A DNA stretch of 64,000 nt from an uncultured Prevotellaceae bacterium (GCA_902778535.1 CACYYG010000027.1:1-64000), one strand, 5' to 3'. Positions 24,371 through 34,306 are shown, counted from the stretch's first letter. The notes: generated from the sequence alone by a model not told the origin. Numbers and translations: made by a program.

Positions 24371-27103
24371 ATGAAAACGACGAAGACAACATTCTTTGCG
24401 AGGCTTGCCGTCATACTGATGCTGGTGGCCGGGCCGCGTCTGTGCTTGTTGGCGCAGCAGGCGGGCCACACCCTGCGCATCAATGTGACGGAGAAAGCCA
24501 CGGGCGATGCCGTCATCATGGCCACCGTCGAGCTGCTGCCCACCACGATGGTCACCACTACCGACCTCGACGGCCGGGCCACGCTGTCCAACATTCCCGA
24601 GGGACGCTACACCCTGCGTGTGCGCTACGTCGGCATGGAGACAATAGAGCAGCAGCTGGTAATGAACAAAGACCTGTCGATGCAGCTGAAGATGGTGTCG
24701 TCGTCGTTGGCGTTGAAAGAAGTTACCGTAACGGCAAAGGTGAGGGAAAGCGGCGCCTCTACGGCCAGCATCGTGGGACGCCAGGCCATCGACCACCTGC
24801 AGGCCACTTCACTGGCCGACGTCATGCAGCTGCTGCCGGGACAAGTCATGGGCAACCACGACCTCACGCAGCAGTCGAACCTGCAGTTGCGCACATTGGT
24901 GAACAACAACACGGCGGCCTTCGGCTCCAGCATCGTTGTCGACGGGATGCCCATCTCGAACAACGGACAGATGACGCAGGGCACGTTCTCAGGCACCGCC
25001 TTCACAGGCACCGACCTGCGCCAGATTTCGGCCGACAACATCGACAATGTCGAAATCATTCGCGGCATACCGTCGGCAGAATACGGCGACCTGACCAGCG
25101 GACTCGTCGTCGTGCACTCGAAGGTGGGCCTCACGCCTTTGCAGATAAAAGCCAAAATCAACCCGGGCCTACAGAACTACAGCGCAGGCAAAGGCATCGC
25201 CCTTGCCAAAGCCGGCATCCTCAACGTCAGCGCCGACTACGCCAAGGCATGGGGCGACCCGCGTTACAAGACGCGCAGCTACGACCGCTACACCGCCAAC
25301 GTGGGCTATGGCATCGACTTCTCGAAGAAGTGGCACACCGATACGAAATTGCGCTTCACACAGACGAAGGACTGGACAGGCAAAGACCCTGATGCCATTC
25401 AGGACGGGACGGAGAAGAAAAACCTCTCAACATCTTTCAGCCTTACCCACAACGGTCGCCTGCGCCTCGACAAGCCGCTGGCGCGCTCGCTGAAATACAC
25501 CGTGGGTCTGAGCCTCAGCCAAATCGACGATAAGAACACGTCGCTCGTAGGCAACAGCACGGGACTGCTGCCCATCATCACTGCCATGCAGACGGGCTAT
25601 TTCCAAGTGCCTTTCGCCACTTCCATCTATCTGGCTACGGGCAAGACGGAGAGCCGGCCGGGCAACGTCTACGCCAAGCTGACCGACGACTTCTTCCTGC
25701 GCAGTGGCAAGGCGCTGCAGAATTTCAAACTGGGCTTTGATTACCATTACGACTGGAACAGCGGCCGCGGCTACTATAACGAAAACGAGCAGCTGCCGCT
25801 CAGGCCCAACGCCGACGGACGACCGCGCGCCTTCGACGATATTCCCGGCCTGCACCAGCTGTCGGCCTTCGCCGAAGACCAATTCCTGTATAACTTCAAT
25901 AGCGTGCAGCGCTTGCGCATCAATCTCGGCCTGCGCTTCACCGCCTTGCAGCCGTTCAGCGACGTCAGCACCACAGCGCTCTCACCGCGCGTCAACGTCT
26001 GCGTCACGCCGGCTAAGTGGCTCGACATCCGTGTCGGCATAGGCATGAACGCCAAGACGCCGGGCCTCGCCTATCTGTATCCCGACAAGAAATATGAAGA
26101 CCGCGTCGCCGTGAACTATATGCCGCAGGACGGCTCGCAGCAGATGATGGCCTATCACACGCAGGTGTACGACGTAGAGAAGTCGAAGGACCTGAAGAAC
26201 GCCACAACCACGAAGATTGAAGGCGGCATCGACATCAAGCTGCCGGGAAAACGCAAACTCAGCCTGCTGGCCTACCGCGACAAGACACCCAACGGCTTCG
26301 GGGCTGCCACAGAATATTTCACCTATACTTCGAATTTCTTCAGTGCCCTGCCGCCGATGGTCAACGGTCAGTACGATTTCACTACGGGCTACGACCGCCA
26401 GGATCTCATTTTCAGCACCACAGGAATGATCGGCAACACCAATACCACCGTAAACCGCGGCGTCGAGATTGACTTCGACTTAGGCGAGGTGAAGCCGTTG
26501 CACACTACCTTCAATCTGAGCGGTGCCTGGAGCGAGACGAAGACTTGGAGCACCGACCTCAACGCCCAAAGCATCAAGGCGGCACTGCTGCCCACGGCTT
26601 ATTCCAGCTATGGCCTGACGCCAGTGAAGGTAGTCTATCCCTCAGGGCAGGACTACAGCCGCTACCGCCGCTTCCTCACTACGCTGCGCGCCATCACACA
26701 CATTCCGCAGCTGCACATGGTGGCTTCGTTCACCGCACAGGCTATCTGGCACAACTCCACCTGGAGCTTCACGGCTGACAAGGATGCCATCGGCTACATC
26801 ACACCCGACCTGAAGTATCAAGAGCTGAGTGCCGGACAAGACGCCATCAGCTTCGACGGCGGCCAGGTGAGTGTCAATGACCTCGCCATCCGTGCTACCG
26901 ACAACGACCCGACAAAGACTCCTGTCACCTGGAACCTGCAGGCACGCCTCACCAAGGAACTGGGCCGCATGGGTCAGCTGTCGCTTTACGTGAACAACGC
27001 TCTCTTCTACGAGCCGTATCTGCGCAACAACACCACGACCACGCTGACGCAGCGCAACACCGGCACCTTCCAGTTTGGAGCCGAACTGTCGCTCAACCTC
27101 TAA
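24371..27103 (+). CDS. TonB-dependent outer-membrane receptor (system 1)
   Basis: The 910-residue protein has a signal peptide to about residue 29, a carboxypeptidase-regulatory-like domain (about 33-115; TTDLDGRATLSNIPEGRYTL), a plug (SLADVMQLLPGQ, VDGMPISNN, EIIRGIPSAEYGDLTSGLVVV) and a beta-barrel ending in ELSLNL. It should take up a substrate across the outer membrane with TonB energy. It is not SusC-like, and no SusD follows. Instead DUF4876, DUF6850, DUF6359-like and metal-associated proteins follow in one operon. Substrate is unknown; a metal or cofactor is suggested by the HMA gene. Confidence 0.88.
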   Translation: MKTTKTTFFARLAVILMLVAGPRLCLLAQQAGHTLRINVTEKATGDAVIMATVELLPTTMVTTTDLDGRATLSNIPEGRYTLRVRYVGMETIEQQLVMNKDLSMQLKMVSSSLALKEVTVTAKVRESGASTASIVGRQAIDHLQATSLADVMQLLPGQVMGNHDLTQQSNLQLRTLVNNNTAAFGSSIVVDGMPISNNGQMTQGTFSGTAFTGTDLRQISADNIDNVEIIRGIPSAEYGDLTSGLVVVHSKVGLTPLQIKAKINPGLQNYSAGKGIALAKAGILNVSADYAKAWGDPRYKTRSYDRYTANVGYGIDFSKKWHTDTKLRFTQTKDWTGKDPDAIQDGTEKKNLSTSFSLTHNGRLRLDKPLARSLKYTVGLSLSQIDDKNTSLVGNSTGLLPIITAMQTGYFQVPFATSIYLATGKTESRPGNVYAKLTDDFFLRSGKALQNFKLGFDYHYDWNSGRGYYNENEQLPLRPNADGRPRAFDDIPGLHQLSAFAEDQFLYNFNSVQRLRINLGLRFTALQPFSDVSTTALSPRVNVCVTPAKWLDIRVGIGMNAKTPGLAYLYPDKKYEDRVAVNYMPQDGSQQMMAYHTQVYDVEKSKDLKNATTTKIEGGIDIKLPGKRKLSLLAYRDKTPNGFGAATEYFTYTSNFFSALPPMVNGQYDFTTGYDRQDLIFSTTGMIGNTNTTVNRGVEIDFDLGEVKPLHTTFNLSGAWSETKTWSTDLNAQSIKAALLPTAYSSYGLTPVKVVYPSGQDYSRYRRFLTTLRAITHIPQLHMVASFTAQAIWHNSTWSFTADKDAIGYITPDLKYQELSAGQDAISFDGGQVSVNDLAIRATDNDPTKTPVTWNLQARLTKELGRMGQLSLYVNNALFYEPYLRNNTTTTLTQRNTGTFQFGAELSLNL

Positions 27104-27145
27104 GTTTCGACAACGGATAAAACAAATTAAACGAATTCTTTTCGG

Positions 27146-28393
27146 ATGACTAAAAACAAGATAACTGCTGCCAGTATTCTTTGCTGCAACATTGTTGGAG
27201 CCCTGATTCTCTCGTCATGCGCCGATTTCAGCGATGCCACGAAGGAAATAGCTGCGCACATTCAGCTGCAGCTGCCCGATGAGCTGACATCGGCGGGCGC
27301 CTTGGCCGGACATACCGTGACAATGACAGTCGGCACGCAGCGCCTGCAAGCCGAGACCGACGCGCAGGGCGTGGCCACGTTCAAAGGTCTCGTGCCCGAC
27401 GTCTACGACATCAGCTGCTCGTGGGAACTCAGCGCCGCCGACTACCAGCAGCTCACGGGCAAGGAACTGACCGGCGGCACCAGCTGCACCGTCAGCGGTA
27501 GCCAGAACACCTGCCTGCTGCAGACCGACGGCCAGACCGTCACGCTGTCTACGATGCTCAGCGTCAATCAGGACATCCTCATCAGTAAGATTTACTATGC
27601 AGGCTCAGCCTATGAAGGCACTTCGCGCGCCTACACCGCCGGCCAGTACATGGAGCTGTACAACCAGAGCGCCACGCCTATCGACGTCAGCGGCCTTTAC
27701 ATCGCCCTCACCGAGACCGACAGCCCGCAGGCCTACACGCTTGACAACCTGCATGAGGCCTACGCCGACACGATGCTGGTGGTGAAGCAGATCTTCCAGA
27801 TTCCAAGAGAAAAACCGTTCATGGTGCAGCCTGGCGGCACAGTGCTCATCACCAACAGCGCCGTCGACCACTCCGACGTGTCATCCTTTGAGCACAGTCT
27901 TCTTGACGCCGACCTCGAAGCCAAGGACAGCCGCGCCCGCATACAGAACAACCCTGCCACGCCCGAGTTGCCCATTGTCTTCTGCTCCTACAGCAACATG
28001 ACATACCTCAACTTCCAAAACAACGGTCTGATGGGCATTGCTATCTTCCGTACCCATGAGGATGTGGTCAACGACTGGGCTCCTGTCTACGCCTATGGCA
28101 AGGAGCGCGGCAACATGTTCAAGCTGTTGCCCAAACGCTATGTCATCGACGGCGTGGAATGTCTGCCTAACAAAGCGAACACTGGCCCCGACGTCACCAC
28201 CAAGCGCCTCTATCCCGACGTCGATGCCGGCTATGTCAGCATCAACGCTACTGGCGGCAAATCCGGCGAGGTCGTCTACCGCCGCACTGTCCGCATTACT
28301 GACGACGGCCGCAAGATTCTTGCCGACACCAACAACTCGTCGGCCGACTTCCAAGTTTCTACCACCATCAAGCCTCGCGAATACGATGAATAA
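27146..28393 (+). CDS. DUF4876 lipoprotein (system 1)
   Basis: The 415-residue protein has a lipobox LSSC (Cys25) and is probably a lipoprotein. A short Ig-like domain comes first (about 35-135; VTMTVGTQRLQAETDAQGVATFKG as pattern). The main lamin-tail-like domain carries ISKIYYAGSAYEG, YMELYNQSATPIDVSGLYIA and VVKQIFQIP. Near the end is ADTNNSSADFQ, a signature shared with the proteins at 31900 and 49133. It lies 42 bp after the receptor and overlaps the DUF6850 start by eight bases. It probably caps or loads the receptor, but no function is known to me for the family. Confidence 0.8.
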   Translation: MTKNKITAASILCCNIVGALILSSCADFSDATKEIAAHIQLQLPDELTSAGALAGHTVTMTVGTQRLQAETDAQGVATFKGLVPDVYDISCSWELSAADYQQLTGKELTGGTSCTVSGSQNTCLLQTDGQTVTLSTMLSVNQDILISKIYYAGSAYEGTSRAYTAGQYMELYNQSATPIDVSGLYIALTETDSPQAYTLDNLHEAYADTMLVVKQIFQIPREKPFMVQPGGTVLITNSAVDHSDVSSFEHSLLDADLEAKDSRARIQNNPATPELPIVFCSYSNMTYLNFQNNGLMGIAIFRTHEDVVNDWAPVYAYGKERGNMFKLLPKRYVIDGVECLPNKANTGPDVTTKRLYPDVDAGYVSINATGGKSGEVVYRRTVRITDDGRKILADTNNSSADFQVSTTIKPREYDE

Positions 28394-29987
28394 GAAATAT
28401 TTAGTTAATCTGGTAAGTCTGGTCTTTCTGGCCAGTCTTGTTCCGCAAGGTCTCTCTGCGCAGGACAGCCAGTACCGCTACCGCGACGCTTTCGAGCTGT
28501 GGCGACTGACCGACAACGCTGCTGGCCTGTCGATTGACAATCCCCATAAGCTGAACCGCGGCTACGCCCATTTCGACCTGAGCCATCGCTCGGGCGACTA
28601 CCACCGTGTGCAGGATGGCGGGCAGCGCAACATGCTGGCCTTCGACACCGAGCGCTATCAGCACATCGGCAAATACCTGAAGGCCTACGGACGCTTCACC
28701 TTCGGCATGGACCGCACGAAGGAGCGCGCATGGGCCGACATCTGGAATCCTTTCGACGGCTCGCCTTTCTACACAGGCAGCAGCATCAAGGGCAAGTACG
28801 ACACACAGCTCTTCGACCTTACTGCCGCTATCGGCACGATGCCGATACACTATGACGAAGTCGGACCAGTAGGGAGACTGACCTTTGGCGCACGCCTCGA
28901 CTACAAGGTGGGCGACCAGAGCCGCCTGCGTGACCCTCGCTCGCGTAGTGAGCTGTTGCAATATCGCGTGACGCCCTCGGCTGCCTATACCTTCGGCTCT
29001 GGCGACGACTACACCATCGGTCTCAGCGGCCACTACGACCGCCGCAAGGAGAAACTGCCAGGTCTGGTCACCGTGCAGGAAGACCCAAACCTGAAATACT
29101 ACGTGATGAGCGGTATGGAAGCCGCCACCGGCACTGTAGGCGGCTACAAAGGTTTTTCGCGAGAATGGGTACGCCATGAACTCGGCGCCGAGCTCAGCTT
29201 CGCCAAACGCCAATGGACCGTCTTTCACGAGGAATCTGCTTTCAATATGGTGAACACCCTCGGCATTGCCCGCGCCACTGAGGACGCCTGGGGCCAGTAC
29301 AAATACTCGCCGGGCAAGTACACATCTTATATATATAGCTTCGCCTCTCGCCATCGCATCCGCCACAACGCCCGCCTGCATCAGATTGACGTAGAGGGAA
29401 AGCTGGGCGAGGGCTCCGCCGACGAGTACCGCCAGACATTGGTGCAGGAGCGTGACCCTGAGAAAGGCTACACCAGTTTCCGCTACGACACGCAGATGGT
29501 GTACAAGAAGCGTTTCCAGCGCCGCGCCTACGACGCCAGCGTGCACTATCGCCTCAACCGCGTGGGCGTGGACGACGTGAAGAGCTACGTGGGTCTGACG
29601 GCTGCGTTGCAGGGCACCGACACCAAGCACCTTTTGCACACCTCCGAGCTGGATTGCCAGCGTCTGAGCCTCAGCCTCGAGGGCGGCTACGGCTTCTTCG
29701 ACGGCCGCCTGTGGATAGACGCGCAGGCCACCTATAGCCCTTCGACGAAGGCTGACCTACAGCTTGCCGACGCCACCACCGACTACGCCCAGCAGGTACT
29801 CATGCCCGATCTCACATGGTATGACGCCGACTGGCGACGCGGCCAGCTCAGCGCCAAGTACCTCTTCCCCCTTCGTGTAAAAGGCATCAACACCAGTGCC
29901 TACGTGAAGGCTTACTACGACTGCATACAGACCAACGACGACCGCTCGCTGCAGACTGTAGGCATTAGTTTCGGATTGTTCAACTAA
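28386..29987 (+). CDS. DUF6850-type outer-membrane beta-barrel protein (system 1)
   Basis: From the ATG at 28386, which overlaps the DUF4876 stop, the 533-residue protein has a signal peptide (MNKKYLVNLVSLVFLASLV) and alternating aromatic beta-strands to a terminal phenylalanine-rich strand (SFGLFN), typical of an outer-membrane barrel. The frame continues upstream inside the DUF4876 gene, but the signal peptide fixes the start. It has a paralogue at 50303 in the second system, each time directly after DUF4876. Its role (channel, surface display or receptor partner) is unknown. Confidence 0.78.
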   Translation: MNKKYLVNLVSLVFLASLVPQGLSAQDSQYRYRDAFELWRLTDNAAGLSIDNPHKLNRGYAHFDLSHRSGDYHRVQDGGQRNMLAFDTERYQHIGKYLKAYGRFTFGMDRTKERAWADIWNPFDGSPFYTGSSIKGKYDTQLFDLTAAIGTMPIHYDEVGPVGRLTFGARLDYKVGDQSRLRDPRSRSELLQYRVTPSAAYTFGSGDDYTIGLSGHYDRRKEKLPGLVTVQEDPNLKYYVMSGMEAATGTVGGYKGFSREWVRHELGAELSFAKRQWTVFHEESAFNMVNTLGIARATEDAWGQYKYSPGKYTSYIYSFASRHRIRHNARLHQIDVEGKLGEGSADEYRQTLVQERDPEKGYTSFRYDTQMVYKKRFQRRAYDASVHYRLNRVGVDDVKSYVGLTAALQGTDTKHLLHTSELDCQRLSLSLEGGYGFFDGRLWIDAQATYSPSTKADLQLADATTDYAQQVLMPDLTWYDADWRRGQLSAKYLFPLRVKGINTSAYVKAYYDCIQTNDDRSLQTVGISFGLFN

Positions 29988-29999
29988 ATATCTTATACT

Positions 30000-31112
30000 A
30001 TGAAAAAATCTTTACTCTTTCTTTCCTCATTTCTCATACTGATGTCGCTAAGCGCTTTCGCCGGCGACGGCACGAAAGAGAATCCTTACACCGTAGCCGA
30101 GCTGCTGGCACAGAAGGATGCCCTGGCCAATACGGACAAAACCGTATGGGTGAAAGCCGACCTGAAGGGCCTCGGCGAGGATGGCACTGCCACGGACAAC
30201 GCTGATACCGATGGCGTCAAGCACATGGCCGCTCTCTTCGGCGACGCCACTGGCACATTTGTTGGCTATAGCTGGCAGATTCTTGGTCAGCTCAACATGA
30301 GCGAACTCACGAACACAAAGGACCTGCTCATCGCCCTGACCTACGGCACCACTGGCCATGCCTACGGCAACACCGCCAATCCGCAGTATGCCAGCAACGA
30401 AGAGCCTACCGACATGCATTTCTCGTTGGAGGAGGTTCACGGCGCTCTGTCGGTCGATGTCGGCACAGGCTTGCGCGGCTTTCACATCGCCAGCTGCTAC
30501 CGCGTGCCCGATGATGTCATCGCCGTGAAGGTGAGTGCCGGCTACAGCAGCAAGAACGGCGCCTACATGAACTACACCAACTTCGACGGCGCCAATGCCG
30601 AAGGCAATGTCTATGTCACACCCAAGAACGCTGCTATGGTGCTCATGGCCGCACCGGGCTTGCACGACGTCGTGCTCACCTCGGCACTCTACGAGCAGAC
30701 TATCTCTAACAGCAACGCCCTGAACCCCGGCAAGCAGGACGGTTTGAACACGGTCAGCACAAAGAACCGCGCCCTGTACCGCTTCGTCACAGGTGAGAAG
30801 CCGGGATTCCAGCGCAACAGCCAGAACGACGGCGAGGTGACGCTCGACAGCAAGGACGAGATTTTCCTCATGGTCAGCTCGCTCACCACCAACTTCATGG
30901 GCTACTATGAGTTTGAGACCGAAGCGAAGGACTGGATCTCCTGGAAGGGCGGACAGTACAGCGACTATCACGAGCAAAGCGGCATCGCCGACGTTAACCG
31001 TGAAACAACAACCAATAACCGTTATTTCGACCTGCAAGGCCGCCGCGTGATGACTCCCACTAACGGCCTGTATATCAAAGACGGCAAGAAAACCATCATA
31101 AATAACCGATAG
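30000..31112 (+). CDS. Secreted DUF6359-like protein
   Basis: The 370-residue protein has a signal peptide (to about residue 21). GDGTKENPYTVAELLA and VWVKADLKG follow, the opening of an OB-fold-type DUF6359 domain. A less recognisable middle region includes RGFHIASCYRVPDDVIAVKVS. It ends NRYFDLQGRRV then GLYIKDGKKTIINNR, the C-terminal tail shared with other exported proteins here. It sits 12 bp after the DUF6850 gene and 3 bp before the HMA gene, so it belongs to the same operon. Function unknown. Confidence 0.65.
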   Translation: MKKSLLFLSSFLILMSLSAFAGDGTKENPYTVAELLAQKDALANTDKTVWVKADLKGLGEDGTATDNADTDGVKHMAALFGDATGTFVGYSWQILGQLNMSELTNTKDLLIALTYGTTGHAYGNTANPQYASNEEPTDMHFSLEEVHGALSVDVGTGLRGFHIASCYRVPDDVIAVKVSAGYSSKNGAYMNYTNFDGANAEGNVYVTPKNAAMVLMAAPGLHDVVLTSALYEQTISNSNALNPGKQDGLNTVSTKNRALYRFVTGEKPGFQRNSQNDGEVTLDSKDEIFLMVSSLTTNFMGYYEFETEAKDWISWKGGQYSDYHEQSGIADVNRETTTNNRYFDLQGRRVMTPTNGLYIKDGKKTIINNR

Positions 31113-31115
31113 AAC

Positions 31116-31865
31116 ATGCGGCACTTGTTATTATTTTTGTTTACAATGTTTGTGGCCGGTGCGACGGCTCAGACCGACACGCTGACTGTGCGTATCAAGG
31201 GTATGCGATGCGACGAATGTGCCCACAAGGTTATGAAGGCGGTGCGCCAACTGCCCGGCATCGAGAGCCTGCGCAGCAACACCGAGCGCCGCACCACCAC
31301 CATCGTCTACGACCGCACAAAGACCTGCGCCGACAGCATCGAAGCACGCCTGGCCGCCACCGGCCGCTACAAGGCATCGCCCTACAGTCCCAGCGACACC
31401 ATCCGTCGCGGCATGGGCCTGCGCATCGATGACATGCATTGTCAGAACTGCGCCAACAAAATCGTAAAGCGATTGGAACAGATTGAGGGCATCGACAGCC
31501 TGGCACCACATCTTGACAAGCACTATGTCTTCATCCGCTACGATGCCAACCGCACCTGCAAGGACATCATACGCGAGGCCATCGGCGAACTGGGCTACAC
31601 GCCTGTCAACTACTACAGCGGCCCGAAGATTGGCTTTGCCTACTACAACATTCCGAAGGAGCAGGCCACACAGGAAACCATCGACAAGCTGCTCGTCTAT
31701 AGCGAGGCCATCGACGATGCCAACGTCAACACACGCAGCGGTTCCTTAGCCGTCACTTATTTCAAGGACGAACTTAGTGCCGACCAGCTTCTCGAAGCCA
31801 CGCGCCAGCTCGGCATCAGCGCCGAAGTGCCTGCGCCGCATGAGTGCAAGGAAGCAACAGAATAA
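31116..31865 (+). CDS. Secreted protein with two metal-binding HMA domains
   Basis: The 249-residue protein has a signal peptide (1-19). Two heavy-metal-associated domains follow, with GMRCDECAHKV (Cys32, Cys35) and DMHCQNCANKI (Cys109, Cys112). A third ferredoxin-like module (about 165-240, ending ATRQLGISAEV) lacks the cysteines. CxxC HMA domains bind copper(I), zinc or similar ions; cytosolic chaperones and P-type ATPases carry them usually, so an exported tandem is unusual. As part of the TonB operon it may receive or buffer the imported metal in the periplasm. A thiol-exchange or mercury-type role is less likely. Confidence 0.85.
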   Translation: MRHLLLFLFTMFVAGATAQTDTLTVRIKGMRCDECAHKVMKAVRQLPGIESLRSNTERRTTTIVYDRTKTCADSIEARLAATGRYKASPYSPSDTIRRGMGLRIDDMHCQNCANKIVKRLEQIEGIDSLAPHLDKHYVFIRYDANRTCKDIIREAIGELGYTPVNYYSGPKIGFAYYNIPKEQATQETIDKLLVYSEAIDDANVNTRSGSLAVTYFKDELSADQLLEATRQLGISAEVPAPHECKEATE

Positions 31866-31899
31866 TATTCCTTTTTTATTTACTTAATACTTTTACAAC

Positions 31900-33414
31900 A
31901 TGAAAAAAATCTTTACTACCGCAACGCTTGCATTGCTCAGCATCATGGGCATGAGCGCACAAACAACCATCTACTCGTGGGAGTCGCCCCAGGGCACGCC
32001 CATTGAGACTGGTGGCACCATCGCCTATGTGAACGGCGACGGCGACCGCCTGAACTACCCGCAGGCAGACTATTGGACTATCTGCCTCAACGGTAAGAAG
32101 GCCAACATGAACGACGAGACTGCCTCGGCAAACGCCGGCAAGATGGTCATCACCCTCGACCAGCCACTCAAGGCCGGCGACAAGATTGACATCACCGCCT
32201 TCATCAACAAGGACTCGTCAAAGAAAGCCAGTGCCTATCTCGTCTTTGAGAACAAAACAGCCGTGGAAAGCGAAGCGTTCAGCGATGAGTCAAACATTAA
32301 CGCCGCCTTTGGTGGTAGTCCGACAACCAAGACCATCACCGTTCCGGAAGCTGAAGCTGGCACGAAGACCATCACGATGACACGTGGTCAGGCTGGCACC
32401 AACCTCTTCATCACCAAGCTGACGATTACCCGTGAAGGCGGAAGCGAAACTCCTTCACTTAACGGCAAGCTGGTCATCGGCAAGGTATTCTATGTAGGCA
32501 GCATCCGCCTGAACGGTGCAACTCCTAAGAACTATATGAAGCACCTCTACATCGAGCTGTACAACAACTCGGCAGAGACCGTCGACGTGGCTGGTCTCTA
32601 CATCGCTCTGGCAAACTCTGACGTTGCCGCTAACGCATGGACGGCCACCGATATGGCTGCAGAACATCCTGACAGCGCTGTGGTGAAGCAGATATTCCAG
32701 ATTCCTGCCGGCGCTCCCGTTTTGGTGGAGGCAGGTAAGAGCGTTGTCATCACCAACTGCGCCATCGACCACAGCGAGATTGCAGAAGGCAACGTCAACC
32801 TGAGCGACGCAGACTTCGAGGCAAAGAGCGCCAACAATGCATTTGCCGACCACAGCGAGAGTGTGCCCGAACTGACTCTCGTCAAGACCTTCGGCACCAC
32901 CGACTTCATCAACTTCCTGAATCCCGGCCCAGACGGCATCGTACTGCTGCCTGCCGATACCGACATCGCAGGATGTCCTGAAACCTTTGCTAAGGGAAAG
33001 GATAAAGGCAACATCTACTACATCGTGCCTTTGAAGAACAGCATCGACTGCGTAGACATCGTGAAGCAGAAGACCCCGAGTGCTGACGACAAGCGCTTTG
33101 CTGAGGCTTACGATGCAGGCTTCACCTGCACCACTGACCCAGGCACTTTCACCTGTCAGGCTGTGGCCCGCAAGGTGGCCAGCGTGGAAGGCGATCGCAA
33201 GGTGCTGAAGGACACCAACAACTCTTCTGACGACTTCGAAGTGCTCAGCAACGTCGAGCCGCGCGTCTATGGCGAAGGTGTTGTTACTGGCATCCAGACC
33301 ATCAGCACTAAGACTGTCGAGAGCAACAGCATCTTCAACCTGCAGGGCCAGCGCATGAACAGCGTGCAGAAGGGTCTCTACATCATCAACGGCAAGAAGG
33401 TGATGGTGAAATAA
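31900..33414 (+). CDS. Second DUF4876-like secreted protein (system 1)
   Basis: The 504-residue protein has a signal peptide (to about residue 20), an N-terminal beta-sandwich (about 22-178; YSWESPQGTPIETGG) and a DUF4876/lamin-tail-like region with IGKVFYVGSIRLNG, YIELYNNSAETVDVAGLYIA and VVKQIFQIP. Near the end is KDTNNSSDDFEV, then the tail IFNLQGQRM...GLYIINGKKVMVK. It shows no lipobox, unlike the first DUF4876 protein, so it may use the tail for surface location. It is last in the operon, before the terminator at 33431. Confidence 0.78.
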   Translation: MKKIFTTATLALLSIMGMSAQTTIYSWESPQGTPIETGGTIAYVNGDGDRLNYPQADYWTICLNGKKANMNDETASANAGKMVITLDQPLKAGDKIDITAFINKDSSKKASAYLVFENKTAVESEAFSDESNINAAFGGSPTTKTITVPEAEAGTKTITMTRGQAGTNLFITKLTITREGGSETPSLNGKLVIGKVFYVGSIRLNGATPKNYMKHLYIELYNNSAETVDVAGLYIALANSDVAANAWTATDMAAEHPDSAVVKQIFQIPAGAPVLVEAGKSVVITNCAIDHSEIAEGNVNLSDADFEAKSANNAFADHSESVPELTLVKTFGTTDFINFLNPGPDGIVLLPADTDIAGCPETFAKGKDKGNIYYIVPLKNSIDCVDIVKQKTPSADDKRFAEAYDAGFTCTTDPGTFTCQAVARKVASVEGDRKVLKDTNNSSDDFEVLSNVEPRVYGEGVVTGIQTISTKTVESNSIFNLQGQRMNSVQKGLYIINGKKVMVK

Positions 33415-33430
33415 GGACTAATAACCAAGC

Positions 33431-33480
33431 AAAACCCTCAAGAACCAGGCAAGAACCGGTTTTTGAGGGTTTTGTTTTTA
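33431..33480. terminator. Bidirectional terminator between the TonB operon and rsmI
   Basis: AAAACCCTCAA (33431-33441) and TTGAGGGTTTT (33463-33473) form a perfect 11-bp stem with T-runs on both sides. Confidence 0.85.
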
Positions 33481-33497
33481 TATGACATGAGCGTGAT

Positions 33498-34169
33498 TCA
33501 GCCCTTCCCTGCCACGACGACAACGAACTCGCCACGAGGCTCCGTCTCGGTGAAATGGGCAATAAGCTCTTGCAAAGTGCCGCGTACGCTCTCCTCGTGA
33601 ATTTTCGAGATTTCCCGACAGGCCGATGCCTGACGGTCAGGGCCAAAGACAGCGGCCAACTGCTGCAGGAGCTTCAGCACGCGGTAGGGCGACTCATAGA
33701 AGACGATGGTGCGCTCCTCGTCCTTCAATGCCTCGATGCGGCTCTGGCGTCCTTTCTTCTGCGGCAGGAATCCTTCGAAGACAAAGCGGTCGCAAGGCAG
33801 GCCGCTCGATACCAAAGCGGGCACAAAGGCAGTTGCGCCAGGCAGCGTCTGCACCTCAATGCCAGCCCTGACGGCCTCGCGCACGAGAAAAAAGCCCGGA
33901 TCGCTGATGCCCGGTGTGCCTGCATCGCTGACGAGGGCCACGGTCTGACCAGCCAGCAGGCGTTCGACAATGGCGGCGCTGGTGCCGTGCTCGTTGAACT
34001 TATGGTGCGACAGCAAGGGCTTGCTAATGCCGAAATGCTTCAACAGGATGCCGCTGGTGCGCGTGTCCTCAGCCAGCACCACATCAGCCTCCTTCAGCAC
34101 GCGAATGGCCCGCATGGTCATGTCCTCCATGTTTCCCACGGGCGTGGGTACAATATATAATATCGCCAT
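33498..34169 (-). CDS. rsmI: 16S rRNA (cytidine1402-2'-O)-methyltransferase
   Basis: From the ATG at 34169 the 223-residue protein begins MAILYIVPTPVGNMEDMT, the usual RsmI N terminus, with AEDTRTSGILLKHFGI and the SAM-binding VSDAGTPGISDPGF. An ATG nine codons upstream is in frame but does not fit the family. It methylates C1402 of 16S rRNA in the decoding centre. It converges on the TonB operon. Confidence 0.93.
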   Translation of the reverse strand: MAILYIVPTPVGNMEDMTMRAIRVLKEADVVLAEDTRTSGILLKHFGISKPLLSHHKFNEHGTSAAIVERLLAGQTVALVSDAGTPGISDPGFFLVREAVRAGIEVQTLPGATAFVPALVSSGLPCDRFVFEGFLPQKKGRQSRIEALKDEERTIVFYESPYRVLKLLQQLAAVFGPDRQASACREISKIHEESVRGTLQELIAHFTETEPRGEFVVVVAGKG

Positions 34170-34306
34170 AACTATATGTCTAATCGGTTTGTGCAAAAGT
34201 ACGAATTATTTTATAGACAGCAGAAAAAAACAGGGAAAAAATAAGCTTTAGCACAAAAAAACACCGCTGCTGAATTGCCTGCGATGAGTTACGAATTGCG
34301 AAACGC

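Noticed and set aside
28038-28385. N-terminal extension of the DUF6850 protein
   Set aside because: It overlaps the DUF4876 coding sequence, is Ser/Pro/Thr-rich as shadows are, and the signal peptide starts at 28386.
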